Shown here: positions 1 to 10,916 of the stretch, in pieces
Numbering within the stretch: position 1 is the first letter of the stretch
How the letters are laid out: each line of letters begins with the position of its first letter
Assembly (NCBI GenBank): GCA_026419775.2
Contig: JAOPGA020001346.1
Location: forward strand, 1-64,000
Length of the DNA stretch: 64,000 nucleotides
Origin: Acrasis kona
Lineage: Eukaryota; Heterolobosea; Eutetramitea; Acrasida; Acrasidae
Direction of reading: 5' to 3'
The notes under the pieces: generated by a model
The model's input: the letters and a program-made list of their open reading frames with translations, nothing else
What the model was told of the DNA's origin: nothing
Database searches by the model: none
Made by a program: the position numbers and the translations under genes

Positions 1-783
1 ATTTCTATCCATAAGTCCTTCTGTCAAACCTTCCATTACAACTGCAACTGCCGCTTCAGCCACTGCAACTGCGCTCCTACAATCACCGCAACTACCACCA
101 CCGCTGTACCAACAACCACTGCCGTTACGCCAAATCCAGAACCAACAACACAACTGACACTCTACACCTGATCCAATCACAACCGCTGAATGGAGTGTAC
201 TATCAGGTGCCAGCCTGAAGAGCAAATAGAGACAAAACCTTCCGAAAAGATTCGTAACACGGGTAATCGTATGAGTGTACAGATCACAAAGTTCCAACCA
301 CCACTGCTGCTACAACATCAGATCCAACTACTACCCCACACCTAACCAACACCATCGCTGAACCAACTGCATTATCTCCTGTAGTCATCACTACTAATAC
401 TGCCGGTACAACTATAACCAACTGCCCAAAATTAACCTTTACAACCGCGCACCAACTCCGTACAACCACAATGTCTAATCAAAATCGCACATTGGAGTAG
501 AAGAATGTCCGCGCAAAATGAACCGCAACTTGAACAACAATCAACAACCCACTGAGAGGCCAAAACACCAAGTATCAACGTAGGTAGAATCGAATCGATC
601 GAACATCGACCTCACCTCGCCGGAAGAGGCTCGGACACCATTAAGAATAATTTGACCTCATAAGGAAATGGTACTCATCAAAGAACAAGTTATAGAACCA
701 CAAAGCAATCGGATCAAGCGAGAGCAACCTTAACACCAAAACAATGCAGCGCAATCACGTTTTCCCAGAGACACAACCAAGAG
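1..783 (+). other. Thr/Pro/Ala-rich coding-like sequence without an intact frame
   Basis: No intact gene can be called here. The plus strand has several open stretches of very biased composition in different frames. Around 30-150 it reads Thr/Ala/Gln/Pro-rich. Around 90-165 it gives units such as VPTTTAVTPNPEPTTQ, and from about 264 to 500 units such as VPTTTAATTSDPTTTP ending at a stop near 500. The related units in shifting frames suggest either a decayed low-complexity gene or a gene broken by introns that I cannot place. A frame open from 664 runs into the reading frame at 784. Start, product and activity are unknown; this may be the 5' part of the next entry. Confidence 0.35.
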
Positions 784-1431
784 ATGCTATGCTATTCCGA
801 CATCAAGCCTTTTCAAACCTCGCCGACCGGTATAGATGATGAAGACCAGGATGACATGGATGATAATGAACAAGGTTATAGTGAACAAAAAACTCTCAGG
901 GAAGTAAACACAAGACGTAGTACGGGTAGGGGCAAAAGCAAGCGTGACAAGGTTGTCAACAACATCAAGAACGACGGGAGCGGATCAGATCCAGATGAGC
1001 ACCCACAACGAGAGCTTCGTGAGCATGAGCAGGCTGCTGTGGATAGTAGCCGAAGGATATCCTCACAGATGCAACAGTCTTCACAATCGCTCACCACTGT
1101 TGAGGGCATCCGTAGTGCAAAAGAGTCGTATGAGAATCAACAAAATATTGACCGTGCTGATATACGAAGCAGGATGCACGAGAAGAACCGTCAAATTGCA
1201 GCTGCGAGGCAAAAAGAGGAAGCAAGATTAAAAGAATTACGGATTCAGAACGAATCTCGTTTAAATTATGCCAAAATATTGGAAAAGACAGTGAATATGA
1301 TCGCTGATAGTGCGACGCCAAGCAACATTGAAGCACACTTGAAGAGCGTTGGGTCGCAAATAAAGTTATTCGATGTATATAAAAAAATTGTTTATTCTGA
1401 ATGTTTTGCAAATTTGAATTGTTGTAGGTAA
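784..1431 (+). CDS. hypothetical charged coiled-coil protein, possibly partial
   Basis: I do not recognise this product. The 215-residue frame has an acidic N-terminus (about 18-35), a basic nuclear-localisation-like patch near residues 44-55 (RRSTGRGKSKRDK), and a long charged helix, probably coiled coil, from about 130 to 175. The frame is open without an ATG back to 664, so the true start may lie upstream in the Thr/Pro-rich region or in an earlier exon. Its last 40 bp overlap the 3' coding end of the convergent coatomer alpha gene. That is unusual and leaves open that this is a relic of a repeated family rather than a working gene. Confidence 0.4.
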   Translation: MLCYSDIKPFQTSPTGIDDEDQDDMDDNEQGYSEQKTLREVNTRRSTGRGKSKRDKVVNNIKNDGSGSDPDEHPQRELREHEQAAVDSSRRISSQMQQSSQSLTTVEGIRSAKESYENQQNIDRADIRSRMHEKNRQIAAARQKEEARLKELRIQNESRLNYAKILEKTVNMIADSATPSNIEAHLKSVGSQIKLFDVYKKIVYSECFANLNCCR

Positions 1432-4400
1432 GAATACAAACCAGGAGCACTCTGTCCAATCTTTCCCAAATCACAAACCACGCACAACGTATCCTTGTAC
1501 TTTGGTAAATACGAAGCCTGACAATAAGAACACAACTCCTTTGGACTTCCACTATAGATGGGCGTCATGGAGTGATTACAAATCACGAATGGATTCCTCT
1601 CGTCATAGTTCAGCTCGTGCTTATTGGTATTTCTGGTCTCCTTCTGGCTCAACACATATTTGGCATCCTTGACCATCTTTTCCGTTCCATTCGGAAGGTT
1701 AATCAAACGAGTGGCGAATGCAACGGCCACCAAGTAATTCTCCAACTTGAAGTTGATGGTCATGGCATTGTTGAGACCCAACAAGGTATGAGTTGGATTC
1801 AATTTGCATTTTGTAAAGTAAGCAGCGAGCTCTGCGCTCCTGACTGGTTCTGATGCATGAATCTTTCTGCGATGAATTTCCAATCGCAGTGCAGTAATGT
1901 ACTCCACGCACACCTTAATGTTCTCCTTTGCATCTTGATCGCTCTTCTTGTTTGGTAATGGAGCGAATACGATGGCTTGAAGCACCTCCCTCACGGTGGA
2001 CAGGGCCTCTTCGAACCTACCGCTGGTCACGCTCTTCAATCCATTCTTCAACTTGTCGTTTAGCTCGGAAATCTTTGGTGCAGATACGATGGGACAGTAA
2101 GCGACGCGCTCGTCGTCTGCATCGTCGTTGTCATCGTCGCGTTGCTGTAGGGTGGTCACCTTTTGCATGGGCAAGCTCAAGCTGGGTAGACTGGGCGTCA
2201 AGCTCAAGCTGCCTCTGCTAGCCATGTACATGTTGATAAAGATTGGTTTGAGAGGTGCAAAGTTGACGATGCCCGTGCTCTTGTTGAGAATGTTCATGGC
2301 GGTGGCGAAGCTATTGGCGCTAATGTGATCGCTTGGCACCTGTGAGTTCTCCAACCATACCTCGCTAAATACTCGACCAGGAGTGGGCTCCAATAGCGCG
2401 CTGTTGGTGGAGTCATAGTCGGATGGGAACGCTGCGTCGGAATCCATGATGCCGCCCGTTTCGAACGGCTCCAACGTTTCCCAGCTATTGGTGCCCAATT
2501 CGCTAGGAGTGCTGACTTGTTGCTGCTTGTCTTGTAGGTCGTCGAGTCCATCCATGAACCCATTGGCGCTGACTCCGATGCTATCGATTCCACCGTCGTC
2601 GTCCCATTGCGACAAATCCTCCTTGTTGACTTGTTCGGCGTCGTCTCCGCTGATGCCCTTGGCATCGAATTGAACGCTCTCGCTGGTGTTGAGCAACGGC
2701 CAATTGGTCTCCGTGCACAGAGGCGTCGGTGGCACCAGCAACTGTGGAGCGAAATCTAGAGATGGCATTTGGAAATTTGCGTCCAGGTAGGGTTGAATCT
2801 CTTGAGCGATGCGATCCAATCCGTGAGTGATGGCGGTCACGTAGGCCAAGTTGTACTGGCCCACCTCGCGCAACACGTCGATGCGATGTTCGACGTCACC
2901 AAGGAACAATGCATTGTGGAATCTAGATTGTACGTCTTCGCGATGTTTTGCAATCTTCAACATCTTCTTCAAATTGTTGGTACCTCCGGTGGTCAAGTAC
3001 AAGAAACTCAATCGTTCAAAGTCCTTGGTTCTCTGATAACACTTCTCCACAATGTTCAAGTTGCCCTGTCGAAGTGCTTCTTGGCCCAACCTAGCCCAAC
3101 AATCCTTGTTATCTAATTTATGAGCTGCTTGCAGCGCAGCCTCAATGTTGCCACATTCGAGAGCCAATCCAAATTTGGTATTGTCGTCCCTGACGAATTT
3201 CATGGCCACTTGTGGGTAGCCCTTCTGTTGCATGTAAGCGATGATGCTGTCTCCCAATATTTGTGATTGACCGATAATGTTGCGAATCTGCGAAATCTTT
3301 CCGTTCACCAGCGCCGATTTGAATCGATACTCGATGGTGTCGATTTCGGTGGCTCCGACGTTTCCTTCCCTATCGATGAAATGTACCTTGCTGCCCTCCA
3401 CCTTGACCAAATACAGCGGCAAATCCAACGTCTTGATGGTGCCGGAATCGCCGCTCTCCAAACAATACTTCATGTGATTCAAGGTGGTGTAGAGCAGGAC
3501 GTTGTTCTCGTCGAAGGATCCCGATTTGATGCGAATGGTCTCGTGAACGTTACACAACGGTTCTAATTTGGAATTGGCGACGATGATGACGTGCTTGCTC
3601 AACAGCGCCACTCTGGAGTTATCGCCGTTCCACACCACGTACTTGACGTTGGCAGCGGTGATGCTGGCAATCACGGTCTGTTGCTCAAAGTCATACAGGT
3701 GCACCTTGTCTTCGCTCCTCAACAACATGCGACCCGACGTTGCCGGAAAGATTCCTTCCACCGCTCCAATGTTGGTGGGCAGCGAGATTTCCTTGGTCTG
3801 ATCCGACGTGATGTTCTTGATGTAAACCTTGCGACTTCTCTCCAACACTGCGTACTTTTTCAATCCAGTAAAGATGGCAGCGACCGCTTTGCCCTTTTTT
3901 AATTGAGTACAAATGTCGACGTCGCTGCTGCTGCTGCTGCTTGTTCCCGAAACCTTTGGCACCTTGAACAATTCGTAACTGCCTCCATCTTGATCGGACG
4001 TGACCAACACGTAATTCTCGTGGTAATTATAAACCAAGCTACGCGCTGGTCTAGGAGTGCTCCTTCTGAGAATGGCCACGGTTTGCTCCTTTTGAGCCTT
4101 GTAGTCGAATCTCTTCAAGAATTTGTCCTTGACGAAGAAGACTTCATTCTTGAACGTGTCGTAGCTGGGCCTCTCCCTCTCCAATTTGAATACGATGAGA
4201 CCGGTGTCGTGACCTGCAGCGATCAAGTTTTGCGAGGGATGTACGTCCAACGTCCAGAAGCGATCTTGTTCTCGCCTGTATGATTTGACAAAAGTGTTCT
4301 TCGTGACGTCGTAGAAGCGAATGGTTCGATCCTCGCTGTTCGAAACGATCAGATCCTTTTTAGGGTGGAACAATGCGCACGATACGTTTCCTACGTGACC

Positions 4401-5221
4401 GCTCAGGGTGTCCACCTCCCACGCCTTGACGTCGTTGATCTTCCACATTTTTACTTGCTTGTCGTCTGCTGCGGAGATGATGAGTTGCATGGTGGGATGG
4501 AAGGCGGCCCAGTTGACTCCTCTGTCGTGGCCCTCTAAAATGTACTTGACCATGGCGTCTCCGGTTCCAAACAAGTCTTGATTGAGTTGTGACATTTTCA
4601 AAAGTTCTTCGGCTGCTCCCGCTGGTCCTGAGAAGGCGCTAGGTGTGGCTTGGGTGCTCTTCTTCTTGAGTCCCGAAATGTCCCACACTCTGACGGTTTG
4701 ATCCAACGAAGCGCTCACGATGAGGTCATCGCGCGGATGGAACGATGCGCTCATAACGTAGTGATTGTGACCGGGTAATACGGCGATGCATTGGCGCGAC
4801 TGCCAGTTCCATATACGAATGTTCTGATCGTCGGAAGCAGATACAATCCAAGGTTGTTGACTGTGGAATTCTACGCTTCTAATGTAGTCGGAGTGACCCT
4901 GAAGCGTGAACAAACATCTACGGAGCTTGTAGTTCCAGACTTTAATCTTATAATCGTCTCCTCCTGACACGAACAATGGTTGTGTGCTGTGGAAGTCGAT
5001 ACCTCTCACGGGGGCTAAACACATTCGGAGTAATTACATCAAAATTCAAATATAAAAGTTAATTTACCTTCATGTTCATCATAGGTATCCAAAAGAGTTC
5101 CCATTCTGTAGTCCCAGAGTTGTATAATGCCTGTATGCAAGCTGGCGAGGATCCAAGGTCGCTTCGGATGGAAGCTTAGTCCCTTGACCCTGTTGCTCTT
5201 GGTCTCGAATTTAATAAGCAT
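1392..5221 (-). CDS. COPA: coatomer subunit alpha (COPI alpha-COP)
   Basis: Large subunit of the COPI vesicle coat on Golgi membranes, which recognises dilysine cargo signals for retrograde transport to the ER. Two exons (5221-5068 and 5014-1392) with a 53 nt GT-AG intron give 1258 residues, close to the usual 1220-1230. The first exon starts [19 protein letters not shown], the family signature. WD40 repeats fill about residues 1-310 ([31 protein letters not shown]), followed by the second beta-propeller/solenoid (about 340-800) and the C-terminal alpha-COP domain that binds epsilon-COP. A low-complexity linker lies near 830-930. The 3' end overlaps the plus-strand ORF at 784-1431 by 40 bp. 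Confidence 0.97.
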
Positions 5222-5460
5222 CTATTATGTTATGTGACGTGCCGATCGTGGCTGTGGTTGAGCCTCACAATATTTTGTGCTTTTTTGGTTGTCAAAGTTG
5301 ACCTGATTCTTTATCTAATCGGTTGAGTGACGTAGTTCTCCATCATCTTCGAGGATGCCACATCAATGATGACATTAACAACAAATTATTGATTAATAGT
5401 ACTTTCAAAAAATGATATGAGAAGAGATTAAAGTGTAATTTAAATTTTTATTTTGTTTAT

Positions 5461-6701
5461 TCATGAATGTGTAATCTTGAGTCTGTTAATAACATCGGTC
5501 AGGGAGCGTATTGCTTTTTTGCGCTCGTAGGTTGTGTTCAGGTTTTTAATAAAAGCATCTTCGTTTGATTAGAACATGATCAAATTGTTATAATTTCTTA
5601 CTATTCAAAGTTAACAACGCCTTCTTATCCTCGTCGGTTTTTAAAAATCTATCTCGATGGGTCTTGAAGTATTCTGTGTCCATAATCAAAGATAATAATT
5701 CGCAGCATTCAAGTTGTTGATGCTCCAACAGAAATTCGCTGTACTTTACTAGAAAACTGATAACCAGATGACAAATGTTTTTTTCTTCGAACAAGTTACA
5801 GATTGCTTGTTCCTGTAGAACATCGATGCGCTCGGCTATCTCTTTCAAGTACTTCATCACCACATATTCCTGTGTTTTCGTCAATGATCTGGTTGGTGGC
5901 GTGAGCTCCTACGAAGAATTACAACTAGCAAATTAATCATGCTTACAAATGATGGACTGGTGACTTTTTCTAAACAGGTTGCGCTATGACTGACCATTTG
6001 GTTGATGTCACACGTTTGAAGAGCCTCGACTGAAGTTGTACAGTAGTATAAAAGTGATCCTAGAGCCTCTTCAAACAAAACCATCTTTTCTTGCAGAACT
6101 GCCTCTGTGACTTCAAGTTCTTTTGCCGGACTCTAGATCAGGTAAATTTATTAATCGTTCTCTGACTTACTGAAATGTCTTTTATTCCTGATTCAATGGC
6201 ATACTGGGCCTCCTTAAAGTCGGATAAGTATCTGAATAGCTGGGTGAGCTTCGCCTCCTCCACAATGTATCTCACACAGTACTCTTCTCTATCCCATAAC
6301 GTCAAATTAGATTTAGCTGGAGAGGATGGTGAGTGGGTAGAACTTTGTGTTGGAGAACTTCTCGTTGATAGAGACGAGACAAGAGATGAACCGTGCTTTT
6401 TTTTTACTGCAAAGCTGCTGCTCGGTGTAGAGGGTTTCGGTTCAGAGGCACCATGAACGGACGAGTGCTCCATAACAGCTATTTTGTTAAGGTTGTCAAT
6501 CTCATCTATCATGTTATACCACTCTTAAACAAGTTAAATCATATTTGAGCTACAAATGCTACCTTTTGAAAAAATCCTGTAATTATTTAGTCTGCGTACT
6601 TGTCCCCTTAGATCATTTGAGAACCGCTGTGTTAGCTTCTCAATATTGTCTGACGAATCATCTTTAGTTTCATATGCACTCCTTCTTCCCCCACTGAACA
6701 T
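5461..6701 (-). CDS. hypothetical helical protein, five exons
   Basis: Not recognised. Five exons, 6701-6563, 6523-6171, 6132-5947, 5908-5602 and 5558-5461, joined by GT-AG introns of 39, 38, 38 and 43 nt, keep one frame of about 360 residues from ATG to TGA. The N-terminus is charged and probably helical (IEKLTQRFSNDLRGQVRRLN). A Ser/Pro-rich linker follows at about 75-115. The rest is predicted almost all helical (EYCVRYIVEEAKLTQLF, LVISFLVKYSEFLLEHQQLE), which resembles an armadillo-like or vesicle-tether helical fold. No catalytic motif is visible. The regular splicing makes it a real gene; the function is open. Confidence 0.75.
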
Positions 6702-6855
6702 TGCTGTTTATCGGTCAACCTAAAATATCAATCGCCAAAAATGAACAGTGGATATTTTTTAGAGCAACGGAAATTAGTTGTAAAGGGTCTGTAAAATGAA
6801 CAGTACCATAGTGACGTCGTTGTATTCGAATATACGCAATTTTTAATTAACTTCT

Positions 6856-7850
6856 TTATTCGAATACAACTGATTCTATCCTATCAGTGGTTTTCTTCAC
6901 AATTTTTTCAATTTCGGCCATAGTCTTTTTCTCCTCCTCTAGCAGAGCATTACTCTCAGAAATTAACCTCTATTAATAAGTAAAAAATAAAAGTAAAAAA
7001 TTACCTCTAGAGACGACACTTTCTTCCGATAAACATCCTTCATATGCTTCGTCTGGTCCAAAATCAACTTCCTCTTAGCCTCAGACAATGCAACATTATA
7101 CACCCTTAATTGTTTATTTATTTCCTTTATTCGATCTTGATTATTTAATGTGAAAGTCCTCACATGTATCATCCAGTCATCTTTTTCTCGTAAAAGCTCT
7201 TGATCTCTCTGCTTTAGTTGTAGTTGAAACTCTGATACCTTTTGCTTTACATAATTAATAGCCTTAGCCTCTTTAGCCACTTTCTTCTTTCTGTTCTGAA
7301 TCATTTTGTCATAATACTTTATTGTATTATTAGCATCTGATACTGGACCCCTCTTCCGGTTCTTGCTTAAGCCTCCATCGTCTATAAAAAGATATTCCCT
7401 GTACCCCTCAATTTCTTGTTTCAAATCATTAAATTCAGTCTCCTTTTGATTGAGCAACATAATATAGTGCATGTGCTGCTTCTCAAGTATTTTATTCTGT
7501 CTGTTTTGTCCCTCAGATGTTTCGTCGTCAATGTAATTTCTTAACTCTTTTTCAATCTTGAATACTTTACGTCTTAGTTCTATTACTTCGTTACAGAGTT
7601 CGTCTAATGCAGGTTTGGACGCTTCATTCGATTTAGAAGATGTATTTGTTTTAGTTTCTCTGGAAGTATATATATTAGGTGTTGTAGGTTTCGAAGTACT
7701 TTTTAAAATGCTTTGTGGTGGTTTAAGATTAGGTTGATGGGAGATTAATTCTTCATAGGTGAATCCGGTAGCTTCTTTAATAATATCACCTAGTTCATTA
7801 TCCAATCCGTCATTATTTATAGTAACTAATCTTTTGTTTGTAGTTGTCAT
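6856..7850 (-). CDS. hypothetical coiled-coil protein
   Basis: Two exons (7850-7005 and 6969-6856) with a 35 nt intron encode about 319 residues. A disordered Ser/Thr/Lys-rich segment (about 45-80) is followed by near-continuous coiled coil from about residue 83 to the end (ELRRKVFKIEKELRNYID, EFQLQLKQRDQELLREKDDW). A basic patch KNRKRGP lies near 164. No enzyme motif is visible. Such proteins are often cytoskeletal, basal-body or ciliary, but nothing here proves that. The start is 131 bp from the divergent dehydrogenase start at 7982, so the two may share a promoter region. Without the last exon the frame would run into intron sequence. Confidence 0.75.
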
Positions 7851-7981
7851 GTTGTGGTTTTCGTAGTTACGTTTTTACAGCATTGTAATTGACTTTGCAA
7901 TTACAAAAATAACTTCAAAGTGGCGTCCAAAATACACATTGGGCATCCCGAATTGCTTTAACTTGATCGGATTTTAAAAAC

Positions 7982-8860
7982 ATGATGAAAACTTTGTTGT
8001 TGGTGGGATTGCTAGCAGTATTTGCTAACTATATACTGAACGTATACCCCTACGATATTAAAGACGAAGAATTTAGAGACAGATACGGACCATGGAGCTT
8101 GATAGCAGGAGCATCAGAAGGTCTTGGTGAAGAATTAGCCAGAACAATGGCGTCAAAAGGATTAAATGTGGTACTTGTTGCGCGCACCAAAAGCAAGCTG
8201 ACGAAAGTCGCCGATAGAATAAAAGAAGATTTTGCAGTCGACGTTCGTACCATTACAGGCGACCTATCAAACTACAAAGAGATCGCCATCCAGATCAGGG
8301 ATGCGACACAAGATATACAAATCAATTCCTTTATATACAACGCTGCGCTAAGCAACATGCAAAATTTTGATGAACACACTGATGAACAAATACAAAACAT
8401 CAACAACCTTAACATTAACACACTAACGCACATGCTAAGGGATTATGCCTCTAAATTCAAAGCACAAAAAAGAGGTGGAATTTTAGTCGTGTCATCTTTG
8501 GCAGGGGTTATTGGATCTTCCTACATTACCCAATATGCTGCAACAAAATCCTATCAGTTGACATTAATAAAGGGATTATGGGATGAAGCCAGATCATATA
8601 ATGTAGATGTTGTGTGCTCTGTGCCTGGAGCTATTTCAACCCCCAACTTTGAAAAGGCAAATCTTGCTTCACCTCCTGGCATGCAGTCACCAGAAGAAGT
8701 GGCAAAGGAGAGCGTTCGGCTCTTGGCCAGCAGATCTGGCCCAATTATTGTAACAGGATCGTTAAATAGGTTGATGTCTTTGATTCTTGGTCTCATCCCA
8801 TCCAAATGGACCGTGCCCATCATGGGTGCCAATGTCAAGCCATCGGAACAAAAGAATTAA
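7982..8860 (+). CDS. short-chain dehydrogenase/reductase, membrane-anchored
   Basis: NAD(P)-dependent oxidoreductase of the classical SDR family, 292 residues, single exon. An N-terminal hydrophobic segment (residues 2-20) should anchor it, probably in the ER. The Rossmann motif is GASEGLG (about 42-48). The NNAG-like motif appears as YNAALSN, the catalytic serine region as VVSSLAG, and the catalytic pair as YAATK (Tyr and Lys four apart). The overall look matches 17-beta-hydroxysteroid dehydrogenase 12/ketoacyl reductase-like enzymes; the substrate cannot be told. AATAAA follows the stop within a few bases, and the convergent glycerate kinase ends 31 bp away. Confidence 0.9.
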   Translation: MMKTLLLVGLLAVFANYILNVYPYDIKDEEFRDRYGPWSLIAGASEGLGEELARTMASKGLNVVLVARTKSKLTKVADRIKEDFAVDVRTITGDLSNYKEIAIQIRDATQDIQINSFIYNAALSNMQNFDEHTDEQIQNINNLNINTLTHMLRDYASKFKAQKRGGILVVSSLAGVIGSSYITQYAATKSYQLTLIKGLWDEARSYNVDVVCSVPGAISTPNFEKANLASPPGMQSPEEVAKESVRLLASRSGPIIVTGSLNRLMSLILGLIPSKWTVPIMGANVKPSEQKN

Positions 8861-8891
8861 AAATAAATACAATTATTGTAAATAACTTTAT

Positions 8892-10183
8892 TCACAAACT
8901 GCTGTTGATGTGACGACTAAATAGATGTAGGTTCTTCTCGATAATTGTTTCAATACACTTAGCAGTATGGTTCATACTTTCTTCAAAGGGGAACATGCTC
9001 ATCAGCTCTAAGACAACACTCTTTGAATTTAAATTTTCGTTTTTGCCACACAACACAACACATGGTTTATTGTACTTGTCACATAACATCTCTACGTGAG
9101 ACACTACTTTTCCTTGAGCAGTTTGTTCATCATAACAACCCTCTCCAGTAACAATCACATCTGCTTCTTTGATGTTTCTTTCAAGATCAACAAAATCAGA
9201 AATTACATTGACTCCGCTTTTCAAAACTACAGAATGACCTTTGTTTTTATTTACATTAGAGTTCATTACTGCAAAAAATCCTCCTGCAATACCTCCTGCA
9301 GCACCGGCTCCTTGTTTTGTGGACACATCAATACCAGTACTTTGCTTCAATAGTCCGGAAACATGTACCATTGCTGATTCCATTTCGTCTCGTTGTTCTT
9401 TTGTAATAAGTCCTTTCTGTTTTCCGAATGTATGCACTGCTCCGTTTTCTCCGATGAATGGATTTGTGACGTCGCATGATATGTTGATCTCTAGGTTGTT
9501 GGAGATGGTTAGATTTGATACGTCGATTGATTTAATCTCTTTTAAATGTTTTCCGCACAAAGTTTCGGGCTGTTCTCCGTTATGTAAAACTCTATTCAAA
9601 TGTTAGGTTGTAAGGAAGATGAGAGAAATACGTTTTGACACCAAGAGCTTGAAGGGCACCCAATCCGGCATCATTGGTGGCACTACCACCAATACCTAAA
9701 AGTATAGTGCTAATGTTGTCCTCGTCATGTAATTTCTTTTTGGTTAGATTGTAAGACAAATCACGACCGTACTTTTATGAGTTCACCTAATCCCTTCGTC
9801 GTAGTGTTCATGGGGTTTCTGCTATTAACTGGGACTAACTGTAGACCACTTGTCTTCGCCATCTCTAAAACCGCAAAGAGATTTCTACCAAGGTTGTTTT
9901 GAACAATTGCATATTCGCTTGATATTGAATTACACAACGGTCCAGTCACAGTATGTGTTTTAACATTCATTTTTGAGTTGTTGCTTCCAGAAATACCTTG
10001 TGATATAGCGTGAATGAATCCATCTCCTCCATCCGATAATGGGATATTGACTGTCTGTACGTTGCCGAAATTCTTTACAAGAGTCCTCAGCACAACTTCC
10101 CCAATCTGATAAGCTCCAAGACTGTCTTTGAATTTGTCTGTGCAACACAAAACCTTCACTTCGTTAGATTTTCCCTTTTGCAT
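8892..10183 (-). CDS. glycerate kinase, class I (GarK/GlxK type)
   Basis: Phosphorylates D-glycerate to a phosphoglycerate, feeding glycolysis or serine metabolism. Three exons (10183-9773, 9735-9632, 9591-8892) with introns of 37 and 40 nt give 404 residues, slightly longer than the usual 380. Family signatures are TDKFKDSLGAYQIGEVV at the N-terminus, IPLSDGGDGFIHAI near 47, and GIGGSATNDAGLGALQALG spanning the second exon. ITGEGCYDEQT-type C-terminal residues appear as VTGEGCYDEQTAQGKV. This is the bacterial-type class I enzyme, not the animal GLYCTK class, so it may be an old transfer. Splicing shows it is a settled eukaryotic gene. Confidence 0.93.
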
Positions 10184-10264
10184 GCTTTTTTACCTTTACT
10201 GCCTTCTTCATTTAGGTAAGTTGCCTAAAAGTCTCCCGTCAATCAAGAACAAAACAACCAAGGA

Positions 10265-10859
10265 ATGACATTCATCAAAGTGGTTAACGTAGGTGATACT
10301 GGCGTTGGAAAGGTATGCCATTCTTTTAATTGTTAAATCTAACTGCTTTTGCAGACATGTGTCCTTATATCCTACACAGAAAATGAGTTTCCAGAAGAGT
10401 GCGGACCAACTTCGTTTGACAACTACTCCACAGATATAGAGCATGACGGACGAACATATACTTTGGGGCTATTCGACACCAGCGGTAACGAAATCGATGT
10501 GATGCGGTAGGATCAAACTCAATTATTCAAATGATTAACCAAAATTTAGCCCCTTGACATATGGAGATTCGAAATTGTTCCTAATATTTTTTTCTGTAGT
10601 GGATAGGAAGAGTTTTGAAAGAGTAGAGACAAAGTGGATCCCTGAGATTAAAAAGAGCGGTAGTCTTTCTCCCTTCATAATTGTGGGAAACAAATCGGAC
10701 CTTAGATCATCAAACCCCGGTTCAGTTTCTGTGGAGGAGGCAAAAGGGCTCGCCATCAAAACAGGTGCGCACAGCTACAGAGAGTGCTCTGCAAAGGAAT
10801 TGACAGGCTTAGGTGAATTATTTGATACAGCGATTGATGCAGCTGTTAAGTCCAACTAA
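10265..10859 (+). CDS. Rho-family-like small GTPase with Rnd-like active site
   Basis: Three exons (10265-10312, 10355-10506, 10550-10859), introns of 42 and 43 nt, 169 residues. It aligns with Rac without gaps up to about residue 75: P-loop GDTGVGKTC (10-18), switch I PTSFDNYS with Thr35, switch II DTSGNE (57-62), NKSD, and CSAKE near the end. Position 12 is Thr instead of Gly, 59 is Ser instead of Ala and 61 is Asn instead of Gln. Those positions control GTP hydrolysis, so the protein is probably slow or dead as a GTPase, as in vertebrate Rnd proteins. The Rho insert helix is short or missing, and there is no CaaX prenylation box (it ends AVKSN). It lies 57 bp upstream of the RGS receptor. 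Confidence 0.88.
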
Positions 10860-10916
10860 TAAATAAGAAATTCAACATCAGACTTTTTTGGTTCTTGTAA
10901 AGTAATCGGCATCAAA

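Noticed and set aside
1091-4283. Long frames antisense to or in other frames of the coatomer gene (1091-1552, 1572-1853, 1928-2221, 2294-2665, 2769-3116, 3903-4283 and others)
   Set aside because: They lie inside a clearly conserved coding region, have odd composition and no family match, and are expected shadows of a GC-richer gene.
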